Assembly: GCF_900100955.1 (NCBI RefSeq) | Contig: NZ_FNCC01000005.1 | Coordinates: forward strand, 434,001-498,000 | DNA length: 64,000 bases | Reading direction: 5' to 3' | Source of the DNA: Lentzea fradiae | GTDB taxonomy: Bacteria; Actinomycetota; Actinomycetes; Mycobacteriales; Pseudonocardiaceae | Shown: positions 1-7,568 of the stretch, one piece after another | How positions within the stretch are numbered: the stretch's first letter is position 1 | Layout of the letters: every line of letters begins with the position of its first letter | Notes under the pieces: model-generated | What the model was told of the DNA's origin: nothing | Seen by the model: only the letters and a program-made list of their open reading frames with translations | The model's database searches: none | Made by a program: the position numbers and the translations under genes

Positions 1-287
1 GTCCCGAACTTCAACGCGGGCTGGAAGTCGAGCACCTCACCGCAGTCGAACGTGCCGAACCCCAGGTGCAGCAGGCAGTGCGCGAACACCCACGCCCACT
101 CGTCCTCGGATGCCCTGCGCGTCGGATGTGCGATCAGCAGGCCGTCGAGCGAGATGTCGGCCCACGGGTGATCGGAGGTCCTGCGCACGTACGTGCCGAG
201 AGCGGCGAACAAAGGGTGCCCGCTGATCCGCCTGTTCGCCGCCTCGAACGCGACCACGGCGGGATCGGCCTTCACGCGGCGGCTCAT
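1..287 (-). CDS. DUF2201-type putative metallopeptidase / VWA-like protein (N-terminal part)
   Basis: Only the first 95 or so codons lie in the window; the rest runs off the left edge. The reading begins MSRRVKADPAVVAF and carries an HCLLHLG segment with an HxxxH arrangement at residues 70-74, the kind of zinc-ligand motif known from the DUF2201 N-terminal putative metallopeptidase domain that precedes a VWA-like domain. Its ATG overlaps the stop of the upstream MoxR-type ATPase gene (ATGA), so the two are co-transcribed and very likely work as an ATPase/VWA-like pair. MoxR plus DUF2201 pairs are known in actinobacteria but their substrate is not established. The VWA half cannot be seen here. 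Confidence 0.72.
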   Translation of the reverse strand, partial: MSRRVKADPAVVAFEAANRRISGHPLFAALGTYVRRTSDHPWADISLDGLLIAHPTRRASEDEWAWVFAHCLLHLGFGTFDCGEVLDFQPALKFG

Positions 288-1345
288 GAGCGTGCGGCGA
301 CCAGTCGCGGCAGATCCCGGGTGACCTCGACCAGGAACCACGCGGGCAGCACCGGGTTCCCGTCGTCGTCCGCGGCGATCACCATCTGCGCGATCTCCAG
401 CGACAGCTCGGCCAGTTCCAGCAACAACGCCTTCCCCCGGTGCGCGAGCTGCTTGCCCGCGGCCGGCGCGTGCGCCTTGTCGTGCGGCAGCTCCTTCACC
501 AGCCGGGCCCGGAACGCCTCGGCGAGGAAGTAGAGCAGGTCGCGGTCCTGCGGCGCCGACGGCCAGCGAGCCTCACCGCGCAACACGGCGTCCAACCCGT
601 ACGCGTGCCGCACCGTCTTCACGAACGCCTTGAACATCGACGCGTGGTTCGCCGTGACAGTCCCGAACGCCAGCACCCCGAGCAGGTCCTCGGAGATGTC
701 GTCACCGAACGAGTGCAACGCGTCCGACAACATGTGCCAGCCACGAGGCGTCGAGAACGTCTCCTCCGTCTTCGGCGCCGCACTCCACAGGTGATCAGGA
801 CGCTGCGTGAGGTACTCGATCACCCACGGGTGAATCCCGCTCTCCCGAGCCCACGCCAGCCAGTCCTTCGCCGAAGCGCTGAGGTGCACGTGCACCATCC
901 GGTTGACCAACGCGGACGCCATCGGCCGCGCCAGCGCGTTGTCGACGGCCCGGTTGCCCGCCCCGATGACGATCGACCCCTTCGGCAGCTCGTAGGACCC
1001 GATCCGCCGGTCCAGGATCAACGAGTAGAACGCCTTCTGCACCTCAGGACTCGACGCGTTGAGCTCGTCCAGGAACAGGCAGTACGGGTCACGCCGCGCG
1101 AGGGACTCCGGCGGCGCGAACCGCGACCGCCCGTCCACCAGCTCGGGAACCCCGATCAGGTCCTCCGGCGCGAGCTGCGTGCCCAGCAACGTCACGCACT
1201 CGAGCCCCAGCTCCGCGGCGAACTTCCGGACGAGCGACGACTTGCCGATCCCCGGTGCTCCCCACAGGAAGACCGGCCGGACGACGGCGACGTGCAGCAG
1301 CACCTCCGGAAGCTGTGCCGGCGTGACGGTGACTGTGGATCTCAT
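284..1345 (-). CDS. MoxR-like AAA+ ATPase
   Basis: This 353-residue protein is an AAA+ ATPase of the MoxR/dynein-related group. Walker A is GAPGIGKSS at residues 29-37 and Walker B is LFLDEL at 90-95; a sensor-1-like GAGNR and arginine-rich ALVNRM follow. The reading frame stays open upstream to 1789, but that stretch is R/T/A-rich low-complexity sequence, and the family fold begins right at MRSTVTVTPAQ, so the ATG at 1345 is chosen. The gene is followed by a 4-bp overlapping DUF2201 metallopeptidase-like gene, the usual partner. MoxR/VWA systems act as chaperones that remodel or insert cofactors into target proteins; the target here is unknown. Confidence 0.85.
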   Translation of the reverse strand: MRSTVTVTPAQLPEVLLHVAVVRPVFLWGAPGIGKSSLVRKFAAELGLECVTLLGTQLAPEDLIGVPELVDGRSRFAPPESLARRDPYCLFLDELNASSPEVQKAFYSLILDRRIGSYELPKGSIVIGAGNRAVDNALARPMASALVNRMVHVHLSASAKDWLAWARESGIHPWVIEYLTQRPDHLWSAAPKTEETFSTPRGWHMLSDALHSFGDDISEDLLGVLAFGTVTANHASMFKAFVKTVRHAYGLDAVLRGEARWPSAPQDRDLLYFLAEAFRARLVKELPHDKAHAPAAGKQLAHRGKALLLELAELSLEIAQMVIAADDDGNPVLPAWFLVEVTRDLPRLVAARS

Positions 1346-2059
1346 CAGAGCTTGAGCATGCCCCACACGGGTGGTCCTGGTCGCCCGAATTTGTCCTCTG
1401 ACCGTCGATGGGCCGTTCTTGTCGGTGGGAGCGGCTATGGTCTTCTCGTCGGTGGTTGCGGCGTCCAGACGCGTGGACGTGGCGGGCCGCCCTTGATTCC
1501 TTCGCGCGTTCCGCGCCGCCGGAGACCGGCCTGCCTCTCTTGTGGCACCTGCGTGTCGTTCGGTCACGCCTGTCCGCTCGGGTCGCCGTGGTCCGGCCAC
1601 CGGGGTGTGCCGGGCTGTTCGGGTCTGTCGCCTCACGGGCGGCTTGTCCGAGCGGTGCGCTCGGTTGCTCGGGTTCGGTTGCTTGCGTTTGTCGCCCGTC
1701 AGGACGACGAGCCACGCAGTGCGTGGCTCGTGCGTGCCGTTCAGGTGGGTGCCTGCTTGAGCAGTCGCCTGGCTGGACGCGCAGGCCATCCATCGGCTTG
1801 CCCGTCGCGGGCGCCGCCGAGACGGCTCGCTTGCTGGTAGCCGGTGGTCCCTCGCCGACCGGTTGGCGTCTGTAGGGCCTTGCCGACCGGTTGGCCGGTT
1901 GGTGGGGCTTTGCCGGGCTGCTTGCTGTTCGGCAGTGCCCTTCGGGGCTGCTCCCTGCCTGGACGCATCCTGGCAGGCACCTCACCGGGCTGCCTTCACC
2001 AGGTTGCCCTCACCGGGGTCGCTTCCCACCGGAAGCTCCCCCGGCGAGCCTGGCCGGGC
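1346..2059. other. 714-bp low-complexity intergenic spacer
   Basis: No convincing gene is visible. The plus strand is poor in A and built from short degenerate words such as GGGCTG, CGGGT and CCGGTTGG. GCCGACCGGTTGG occurs twice, at 1854-1866 and 1882-1894. Several frames remain open on both strands only because stop codons are rare in this composition; their translations are arginine/alanine/threonine-rich and lack motifs. It presumably contains the promoter for the MoxR-like gene and the 3' end of the upstream glutamate-cysteine ligase transcript. An eroded gene is possible but not demonstrable. Confidence 0.5.
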
Positions 2060-3544
2060 TCAGGCCCCGGTCACCGGCCAGGTGTGCACGGGCTCGTTGG
2101 CGTGCATCAGGTCGACGTAGGTGCGCAGCATCGTGCGCAGCGCGTCGGCCCGGTCGAGGTGCGAGTGGTCGTAGTGGCGGTGGAACTCGCGCGCCTGCCA
2201 GGTCGCGCCGTTGATGCCGCTCAGGCACCGCTGCTCGATCACCCCGAGCAGCCGGTCCCGCTCGGCCGAGTCGACGCCCCACCGGATCAACCCCTCGTGC
2301 GCGAGAGGAAGGAGTCGCCGCAGCACCAGCTCCACCACCGGCACGGTGCCGACACCGGGCCAGTACATCTGCGCGTCCATGCCGTTGCGGGAGGCGGCGT
2401 TGAAGTTCTCCTCGGCGGCCTGGAAGCTCATCTGCGACCACAGGGGACGCTCGTCCTCCGCCAGGGCTCGCACCAGCCCGAAGTACAGGGCGGCGTTGGC
2501 GAGGGTGTCGACGATGGTCGGGCCGGCGGGCAGCACGCGGTTCTCGACGCGCAGGTGCGGCTTGTCGCGCACGACGTCGTAGACCGGGCGGTTCCAGCGG
2601 TAGATGGTGCCGTTGTGCAGCTTCAGCTCGCTGAGGGTCGGCGTGTCGCCCTTGTCGAGGACGGCCAGCGGGTCCTCTTCATCGGTGATGGGCAGCAGCG
2701 CGGGGAAGTAGCGGACGTTCTCCTCGAACAGGTCGAAGATCGAGTTGATCCACCGCTCGCCGAACCACACGCGCGGCCGCACGCCCTGGGCCTTGAGCTC
2801 GTCGCCCCTGGTGTCGGTGGCCTGCTGGAACAACGCGATGCGGGTCTCGCGCCACAGCTCCTTGCCGAGGAAGAACGGCGAGTTGGCGCCGACGGCGACC
2901 TGCACGCCCGCGATGGCCTGCGCCGCGTTCCAGTAGGCGGGGAACTGCTCCGGCGACACCTGCAGGTGCAGCTGCGTGCTGGTGCAGGCCGCCTCGGGCA
3001 CGATCGAGCTGGACGTGAGGTGCAGGCGCTCGACGCCGTCGATGGAGATCTGCAGGTCCTCGCCGCGCGCGGCCAGCACCTGCTCGTTGAGCAGCGCGTA
3101 GCGCGGGTTGCTCGACAGCAGGTCGGGTGAGATGTGCTTGCTGCGCAGGGTCGGCAGGATGCCGTTGATGACCATGTGGGCGCCGACCTCGCGCGCCTTC
3201 TCCTCGGCGGAGTTCAGGCTGCGCCGGACGGTCTCCTCGAACGAGGTGATGCCGCCGCCCGCGAGGCGGCGCGGTGCCACGTTGATCTCGATGTTCCACT
3301 GGCCGAGCTCGGTCACGAAGTCCGGGTCGTCGATGACCTTGAGGGCCTCGTGGTTCTTCATCGCGGGGTCGGCGTTCTCGTCGATGAGGTTGATCTCGAT
3401 CTCGAGGCCGGTCATCGGCCGCTCGAAGTCGAACCTCGCCTCGCGCAGCATCCGCGCGAACACGTCGAGGCACCGCCGCACCTTGGTGCGGTACCGCGTG
3501 CGGTCCTCGCGCGTGAACTCGTGCTTCGCGACGTCCTCGCCCAT
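2060..3544 (-). CDS. GCS2-family glutamate-cysteine ligase
   Basis: A 494-residue protein of the plant/bacterial type-2 glutamate-cysteine ligase (GCS2) family, which forms gamma-glutamyl amide bonds with ATP. The family hallmarks are visible: MTGLEIEINLID near residue 43 (metal-binding glutamates), QWNIEINVAPRRLAGG, a CTSTQLHLQVS block and HLRVENRVLPAGPT. Start at 3544 is chosen because GGGAGG sits 6 nt upstream; an in-frame upstream GTG/ATG lacks this. Actinobacteria make mycothiol rather than glutathione, and this long form is distinct from the shorter EgtA of ergothioneine synthesis, so the true acceptor amine is uncertain. It stands alone, with no glutathione synthetase nearby. Confidence 0.8.
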   Translation of the reverse strand: MGEDVAKHEFTREDRTRYRTKVRRCLDVFARMLREARFDFERPMTGLEIEINLIDENADPAMKNHEALKVIDDPDFVTELGQWNIEINVAPRRLAGGGITSFEETVRRSLNSAEEKAREVGAHMVINGILPTLRSKHISPDLLSSNPRYALLNEQVLAARGEDLQISIDGVERLHLTSSSIVPEAACTSTQLHLQVSPEQFPAYWNAAQAIAGVQVAVGANSPFFLGKELWRETRIALFQQATDTRGDELKAQGVRPRVWFGERWINSIFDLFEENVRYFPALLPITDEEDPLAVLDKGDTPTLSELKLHNGTIYRWNRPVYDVVRDKPHLRVENRVLPAGPTIVDTLANAALYFGLVRALAEDERPLWSQMSFQAAEENFNAASRNGMDAQMYWPGVGTVPVVELVLRRLLPLAHEGLIRWGVDSAERDRLLGVIEQRCLSGINGATWQAREFHRHYDHSHLDRADALRTMLRTYVDLMHANEPVHTWPVTGA

Positions 3545-3642
3545 GGTGGCCTCCCGGCGGTCGAGCGTTAAGCCCACCACTCCTTACCCCGGTTGATCAA
3601 GCCCGACACCCCCGGCTTTCCGGCTGGTCAGCCGGTCGGACG

Positions 3643-4287
3643 TCATGCGGGCACCGCGATGGCCGTGACCAGCACGTCGCCCTGCACGAGCCACCGCCCG
3701 CGGAACCCGGCGATCGGGGTGTCCGGCAGCAGGACGCGCGAGTGGAACGTGCCGTCGGCGGACAGCGTGATGTCGGCGTCCTCGAAGCCCAGCCACCGCC
3801 GGGTCAGGGGGAACCACGCCTTGTAGGTGGACTCCTTCGCGCTGAACAGCAGCCGGTCCCAGCAGATCTTGTGGTCCTCGGCCCGCAGGCCGGGCATCCG
3901 GTCGAGCTCTGCCTGGATCGCGATCGCGCCGAGCACGCCGTCCGGCGCGGGGGCGTGCGGTTCGGCGTCGATGCCGATCGTCCGGTAGTCGGTGTCCAGG
4001 GCGAGCGCGGCGGCGCGGTAGCCGGTGCAGTGCGTGAGGCTCCCGACGACGCCCGGCGGCCACTGCGGCTCGCGCTTCGGGCCGGGCAGGATCGCGACGG
4101 GTTCGACGCCGAGGCGCCGCATCGCGTCACGGGCGCACGCGCGGGCCGTGCCGAACTCGGAACGGCGCTTCGCGACCGCGTTGGTGATCAGCGCCTCCTC
4201 CTCGGGGAAGAGGTCGGCCGGCTGGGCGTCGTCGTAGCGCTCCACCGCCGCGATGGGCGGGGGGAGGAGTTGTTCCAGCACCTTCAC
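3643..4287 (-). CDS. pptT: 4'-phosphopantetheinyl transferase, PptT-like
   Basis: A 214-residue Sfp/EntD-superfamily enzyme that transfers the phosphopantetheine arm of CoA to a serine of acyl- or peptidyl-carrier proteins. Visible signatures are GSLTH (82-86), the magnesium site GIDAE (105-109) and WDRLLFSAKES (143-153). The GTG start at 4287 overlaps the TGA of the upstream metallophosphoesterase by 4 bp, so translation is coupled. In Mycobacterium tuberculosis PptT (Rv2794c) is paired with the phosphopantetheinyl hydrolase PptH (Rv2795c); the same order here supports PptT rather than a siderophore-specific enzyme. No polyketide or peptide synthetase lies in the window, so it probably serves the whole cell. 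Confidence 0.85.
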   Translation of the reverse strand: MKVLEQLLPPPIAAVERYDDAQPADLFPEEEALITNAVAKRRSEFGTARACARDAMRRLGVEPVAILPGPKREPQWPPGVVGSLTHCTGYRAAALALDTDYRTIGIDAEPHAPAPDGVLGAIAIQAELDRMPGLRAEDHKICWDRLLFSAKESTYKAWFPLTRRWLGFEDADITLSADGTFHSRVLLPDTPIAGFRGRWLVQGDVLVTAIAVPA

Positions 4288-5102
4288 AGCTCCCGAAGGA
4301 CGTCGTGCAGCTTCACCCCGGTGGTGCCGCGCGGTTTCCACTCGCGCGGGTAGCCGAGCGAGACCTCGTCGAAGCGCACGCCGTCGTAGTGCGTCGTGCG
4401 CGGGATGTGCAGGTGGCCGTAGACCATCTCGACCGCGTTGAACCGCTTGTGCCAGTCGGCGGTCAGCGCCGTGCCGCACCAGAGCGCGAACTCGGGGTAG
4501 CGCAGCACGAACGTGGGGTCCCGGACGAGCGGGTAGTGGTTGATCAGCACCGTCGGCCCGCTCACCTGCGCGAGGCGTTCTTCGGTCTCCGCCACCCGCG
4601 CCCGGCACCACGCGTCGCGCGACGGGTACGGGTCCGGGTGCAGGAAGTACTCGTCCGTGCACACGACACCCGCCTGGCGCGCGATGTCGAGAGCGGATTC
4701 CACGTCCGTGGCACCTGGTGGCCGGAAGGAGTAGTCGTAACCCAGGAACAGTGGACAGACGGTGACCGGCCCTCCGTCCCCCTCGAACACGGCGTACGGG
4801 TCCTCCGGCGTCAGCACGCCGAGCCCGCGGCACAGCTCCACGAGCTGCTTGTAGCGCACCTCGCCGCGCGCCTGGTTGGGGTCGTCCTTGGTCGTCCACA
4901 GCTCGTGGTTGCCCGGTGACCAGACCACTCGGGCGAACTTGGCGCTGAGCTGCGTGAGCGTCCATTCGACGTCGGCGAACTTCTCGCCGATGTCCCCGGC
5001 GACGATCAACCAGTCGGCGGGGTCCGGCGCGACGACCGCCTCCACCACGTGACGGTTGTCCTGGTAGGTGACGTGCAGGTCGCTGGTGGCCCAAAGCTTC
5101 AC
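4284..5102 (-). CDS. pptH: Metallophosphoesterase, PptH-like
   Basis: A 272-residue calcineurin-like metallophosphoesterase. Metal-binding motifs run in order: SDLH (7-10), AGDIGE (35-40), SPGNHE (62-67), a later NHYPL and GHLH near residue 230. It is the promoter-proximal gene of a pair with the phosphopantetheinyl transferase, overlapping it by 4 bp. In M. tuberculosis the equivalent gene, PptH, removes phosphopantetheine from carrier proteins, opposing PptT; by synteny the same job is inferred here. The GTG start has no spaced Shine-Dalgarno but TACCGT lies 6 nt upstream, so the transcript is probably leaderless. A generic phosphodiesterase remains possible. Confidence 0.8.
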   Translation of the reverse strand: MKLWATSDLHVTYQDNRHVVEAVVAPDPADWLIVAGDIGEKFADVEWTLTQLSAKFARVVWSPGNHELWTTKDDPNQARGEVRYKQLVELCRGLGVLTPEDPYAVFEGDGGPVTVCPLFLGYDYSFRPPGATDVESALDIARQAGVVCTDEYFLHPDPYPSRDAWCRARVAETEERLAQVSGPTVLINHYPLVRDPTFVLRYPEFALWCGTALTADWHKRFNAVEMVYGHLHIPRTTHYDGVRFDEVSLGYPREWKPRGTTGVKLHDVLREL

Positions 5103-5108
5103 CTCCGG

Positions 5109-5114
5109 ACGGTA
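5109..5114 (-). promoter_or_regulatory. -10 hexamer of leaderless pptH-pptT promoter
   Basis: TACCGT on the minus strand fits the actinobacterial TANNNT -10 element and ends 6 nt before the GTG of the metallophosphoesterase, placing the transcription start at or next to the start codon. No -35 match was convincing. Confidence 0.5.
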
Positions 5115-5371
5115 ACCCGACCGTCAACGCGAAGATCACGACAACCGCCCGGCGACCGTTCGGCGACATCACCCGATGGTGGAAAGCGTGACACGACCGG
5201 TTATCCGTTCGTCGCAGACAGTGCACCACTCGTCTCACTTGGAATGGCCGTGCGTCGCCGCCTCCCGTCCGTTCATCGCCTCATGCGGTCCGTCCTCTTA
5301 CCTGTTCCATGATCACCTTCCTACGGTGAGTGCTGTCACCTGACGGAAAAGTCCTGGCGGAGGACCACACC

Positions 5372-6115
5372 ATGACCGAATCGCAGTACGCACGAACCCC
5401 GGACCCGCGGCTAGCGCGGCAGGTCCCGCCCCGCCAGGTGCCTCAGCGCTCCGTACCCCCGCGCCAGGGCCAGGTCCCGACGCGCTACGGCCAGCCGGTG
5501 GACCCGCGCCTCGTGAACAACCCGTCGTTCCGCCGCACCGTCGGCGCCGAGATCGCGAGGGCCCAGCACCAGGGCTACGCCGTCCCCCAGCGCCGCACCA
5601 CGGCCGAGGACACGGCCCTGGCCACGCTGCTCCGCTCCCGTCAGCGCGCCGAGTCCGCCCGCCAGGACGCCCGGCCCGCCGACCCGGCGCGGCAGGAGTC
5701 CTGGACCCGCGCCTCGTCGTGGCCGGAGCAGCCGGCCGACACCGGCAGGGGCGACGTCATCGACCAGCTCGCGGCGCGCCTCGTGTCCCCGAGCCTGTGG
5801 GCGGTCGTGGAACCGCTCATCCCACCGGCCAAGGTCCGCAGGCAGGGCGGTGGCCGGGGCAGGGTGAGCAACCGCTCGGTCTTCACCGCGATCGTGTTCG
5901 TGCTGTCTTCCGGATGCGCGTGGCGCCACCTGCCCGCGTCGTTCGGCGTCACCGTCCCCACCGTGCACCGCCGGTTCCAGGAGTGGACCGACCTGGGGCT
6001 GTGGGTGCGGTTGAGGAGGGCCGCGGCCGAGGGGGCCTGCGGGACCGACGAGCTCGACTGGGTCCGCGCCGTTCTCGACGCGGCGGACCGGCGGGCGGCC
6101 AAGGCCGCCGGCTGA
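5372..6115 (+). CDS. Protein with isolated transposase N-terminal (DUF4096) domain
   Basis: A 247-residue protein. Residues 1-140 are a disordered P/Q/R-rich arm (for example LARQVPPRQVPQRSVPPRQ). Residues about 141-216 match the helix-turn-helix-like DUF4096 domain that forms the N-terminus of IS5-family transposases: LWAVVEPLIPP, then GGGRGRVSNRSVFTAIVFVL and GCAWRHLP, then TVHRRFQEWTDLGLW. The catalytic DDE domain that should follow is absent; only about 30 residues remain before the stop. No terminal inverted repeats were found around it. GGAGG at 5359-5363 supports the ATG at 5372. Either a transposase remnant captured by another coding sequence or a domesticated DNA-binding protein; the intact frame, own ribosome site and terminator favour a working gene. 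Confidence 0.7.
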   Translation: MTESQYARTPDPRLARQVPPRQVPQRSVPPRQGQVPTRYGQPVDPRLVNNPSFRRTVGAEIARAQHQGYAVPQRRTTAEDTALATLLRSRQRAESARQDARPADPARQESWTRASSWPEQPADTGRGDVIDQLAARLVSPSLWAVVEPLIPPAKVRRQGGGRGRVSNRSVFTAIVFVLSSGCAWRHLPASFGVTVPTVHRRFQEWTDLGLWVRLRRAAAEGACGTDELDWVRAVLDAADRRAAKAAG

Positions 6116-6131
6116 CGCTCGTCGCTCTCGT

Positions 6132-6168
6132 GCCGGGGACGTCCTGCGAAGGGTGTTCCCCGGCTTTT
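6132..6168 (+). terminator. Rho-independent terminator after the DUF4096 gene
   Basis: An 8-bp stem, GCCGGGGA (6132-6139) with TCCCCGGC (6157-6164), encloses a 17-nt loop and is followed by TTTT. It lies 16 bp past the stop codon. Confidence 0.6.
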
Positions 6169-6254
6169 GCGTGCCTGGGGGTGGGTGGGCTGCCGGGCTT
6201 GAGGGCGAGACTGGGCTGACCCGGCCTGGGTCCACACCGGGCTGACCGAGTCTG

Positions 6255-6352
6255 GGCCGTGCCGCCTGAGCCGAGCCGCCTGCCCGAGCCGTGCCGCCCG
6301 AGCCGTGCCGCCCGCCCGAGCCGCGCCGCGCGGCCGCCCTTGGCCCGGCCGC
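6255..6352. repeat. Degenerate GAGCCG-rich low-complexity tract
   Basis: Between two convergent genes, short words (GAGCCG, GTGCCGCC) recur. The clearest unit is the 14-mer CCCGAGCCGTGCCG repeated head to tail at 6283-6296 and 6297-6310. No gene is supported here. Confidence 0.5.
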
Positions 6353-6383
6353 GCGATCCGGTCGCGTCGTGCGCCGGGCGGGC

Positions 6384-7559
6384 TCACATGCCGTTTATGC
6401 CCGCCTGGTACTTCGGCACCCGCACGGTGATCTTCGTGCCCAGGCCCAGGGCGGTTTCCACGACCAGGCCGTACTCGTCGCCGTAGACGCGGCGGAGGCG
6501 TTCGTCGATGTTGCCCAGGCCGATGCCCGCTGACTCGTCCACCTGGCCTGCCAGGGTGCGGCGGAGCTTGTCCGGGTCCATGCCTATGCCGTCGTCCTCG
6601 ATGGTGATGTGGGCTTCGGCGCCGCCGTCGTTGGCGTAGATCTGGATGTGGCCCGGTTCCACCTTGCCCTCCATGCCGTGGCGCACCGCGTTTTCGACCA
6701 GGGGTTGCAGGCAGAGGAACGGGACTGTGACCGGCAGGACCTCGGGGGCCACCTGGAGGGTGACCGTCAGGCGTTCGCCGAAGCGGGCGCGTTCGAGGGC
6801 CAGGTACTGGTCGATCGAGCGGAGCTCTTCGGCGAGGGTGGTGAAGTCGCCGTGGCGGCGGAAGGAGTAGCGGGTGAAGTCGGCGAAGTCCAGGAGGAGG
6901 GTGCGGGCTCGTTCCGGGTTGGTGCGGACGTACGAGGCGATGGCGGAGAGCGAGTTGTAGATGAAGTGCGGGGAGATCTGGGCTCGTAGGGCGCGGACTT
7001 CGGCTTCCACCAGGCGGGTGCGGGAGCGGTCGAGCTCGGCCAGTTCCAGTTGGCCCGCTGCCCAGCGGGCTACCTGGTTGGTGGCGCGGACGAGGCCCGC
7101 CGAGGCTTCCCGGGAGTAGGCGGCGAGGGTGCCCACCACTCGGCCCTCGACGGTCAGGGGGGCGACCACGGCGCAGTTGATCGGGCAGTTCGGTTCGGTG
7201 CAGCCGATGTCGAACGCCTGGGTGCGGCCGGTCAGGAAGACGTCCTCGGCCTGGGTCATGGCTTCGGCGGCGTGGTGTTCTGAGACGCCTTCCCAGGCGA
7301 CCACCTCTGTCTCGTCGGTCAGGGCCAGTGCCGGGGTGTCGAGGAGGGTGCGGAGGTGGCGGGCCGACTTCTTCGCCGCGTCGGGGACCAGGCCCGCTCG
7401 TAGGGGAGGGGCGGCGGACCAGGCCGTGTGCAGGGTTTCGTAGGTGACGCGCTGGGCCTCGGTCGAGAGGGCGTGCTTCGTGCGCGTGCCCCGCCACAGG
7501 ACGAGCACCGCGACTCCGCCGACGACCAGGATCGCCGCCGCGGTGAGGAAGTCGTGCAT
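6384..7559 (-). CDS. LytS-type sensor histidine kinase
   Basis: A 391-residue kinase of the LytS/YehU group. One N-terminal membrane helix (residues 5-24) leads to a GAF-like domain containing the cysteine cluster GCTEPNCPINC (119-129), then the HisKA-7TM-type phosphoacceptor box QISPHFIYNSL with His198, and a GHKL ATPase with N box VENAVRHG and G box GIGLGN. ATG 7559 is preferred over GTG 7565 because AGAAGG sits 5 nt before it. It is the last gene of an operon with its LytTR regulator and a symporter, and probably senses the transported solute or the metabolic state linked to it. The cysteines could make it redox- or metal-responsive; this is inference. Confidence 0.9.
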   Translation of the reverse strand: MHDFLTAAAILVVGGVAVLVLWRGTRTKHALSTEAQRVTYETLHTAWSAAPPLRAGLVPDAAKKSARHLRTLLDTPALALTDETEVVAWEGVSEHHAAEAMTQAEDVFLTGRTQAFDIGCTEPNCPINCAVVAPLTVEGRVVGTLAAYSREASAGLVRATNQVARWAAGQLELAELDRSRTRLVEAEVRALRAQISPHFIYNSLSAIASYVRTNPERARTLLLDFADFTRYSFRRHGDFTTLAEELRSIDQYLALERARFGERLTVTLQVAPEVLPVTVPFLCLQPLVENAVRHGMEGKVEPGHIQIYANDGGAEAHITIEDDGIGMDPDKLRRTLAGQVDESAGIGLGNIDERLRRVYGDEYGLVVETALGLGTKITVRVPKYQAGINGM

Positions 7560-7568
7560 GGTCACCTT

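Noticed and set aside
1346..1789. N-terminal extension of the MoxR-like protein to 1789
   Set aside because: Low-complexity R/T/A-rich translation with no ribosome site; the ATPase fold begins at ATG 1345.
440..1840. Long plus-strand open frame (466 codons)
   Set aside because: It is antisense to the MoxR-like gene and the spacer; the arginine/valine/leucine-rich translation shows no domain.
5372..6115. Complete insertion sequence
   Set aside because: No DDE catalytic domain, no terminal inverted repeats and no target duplication were found.
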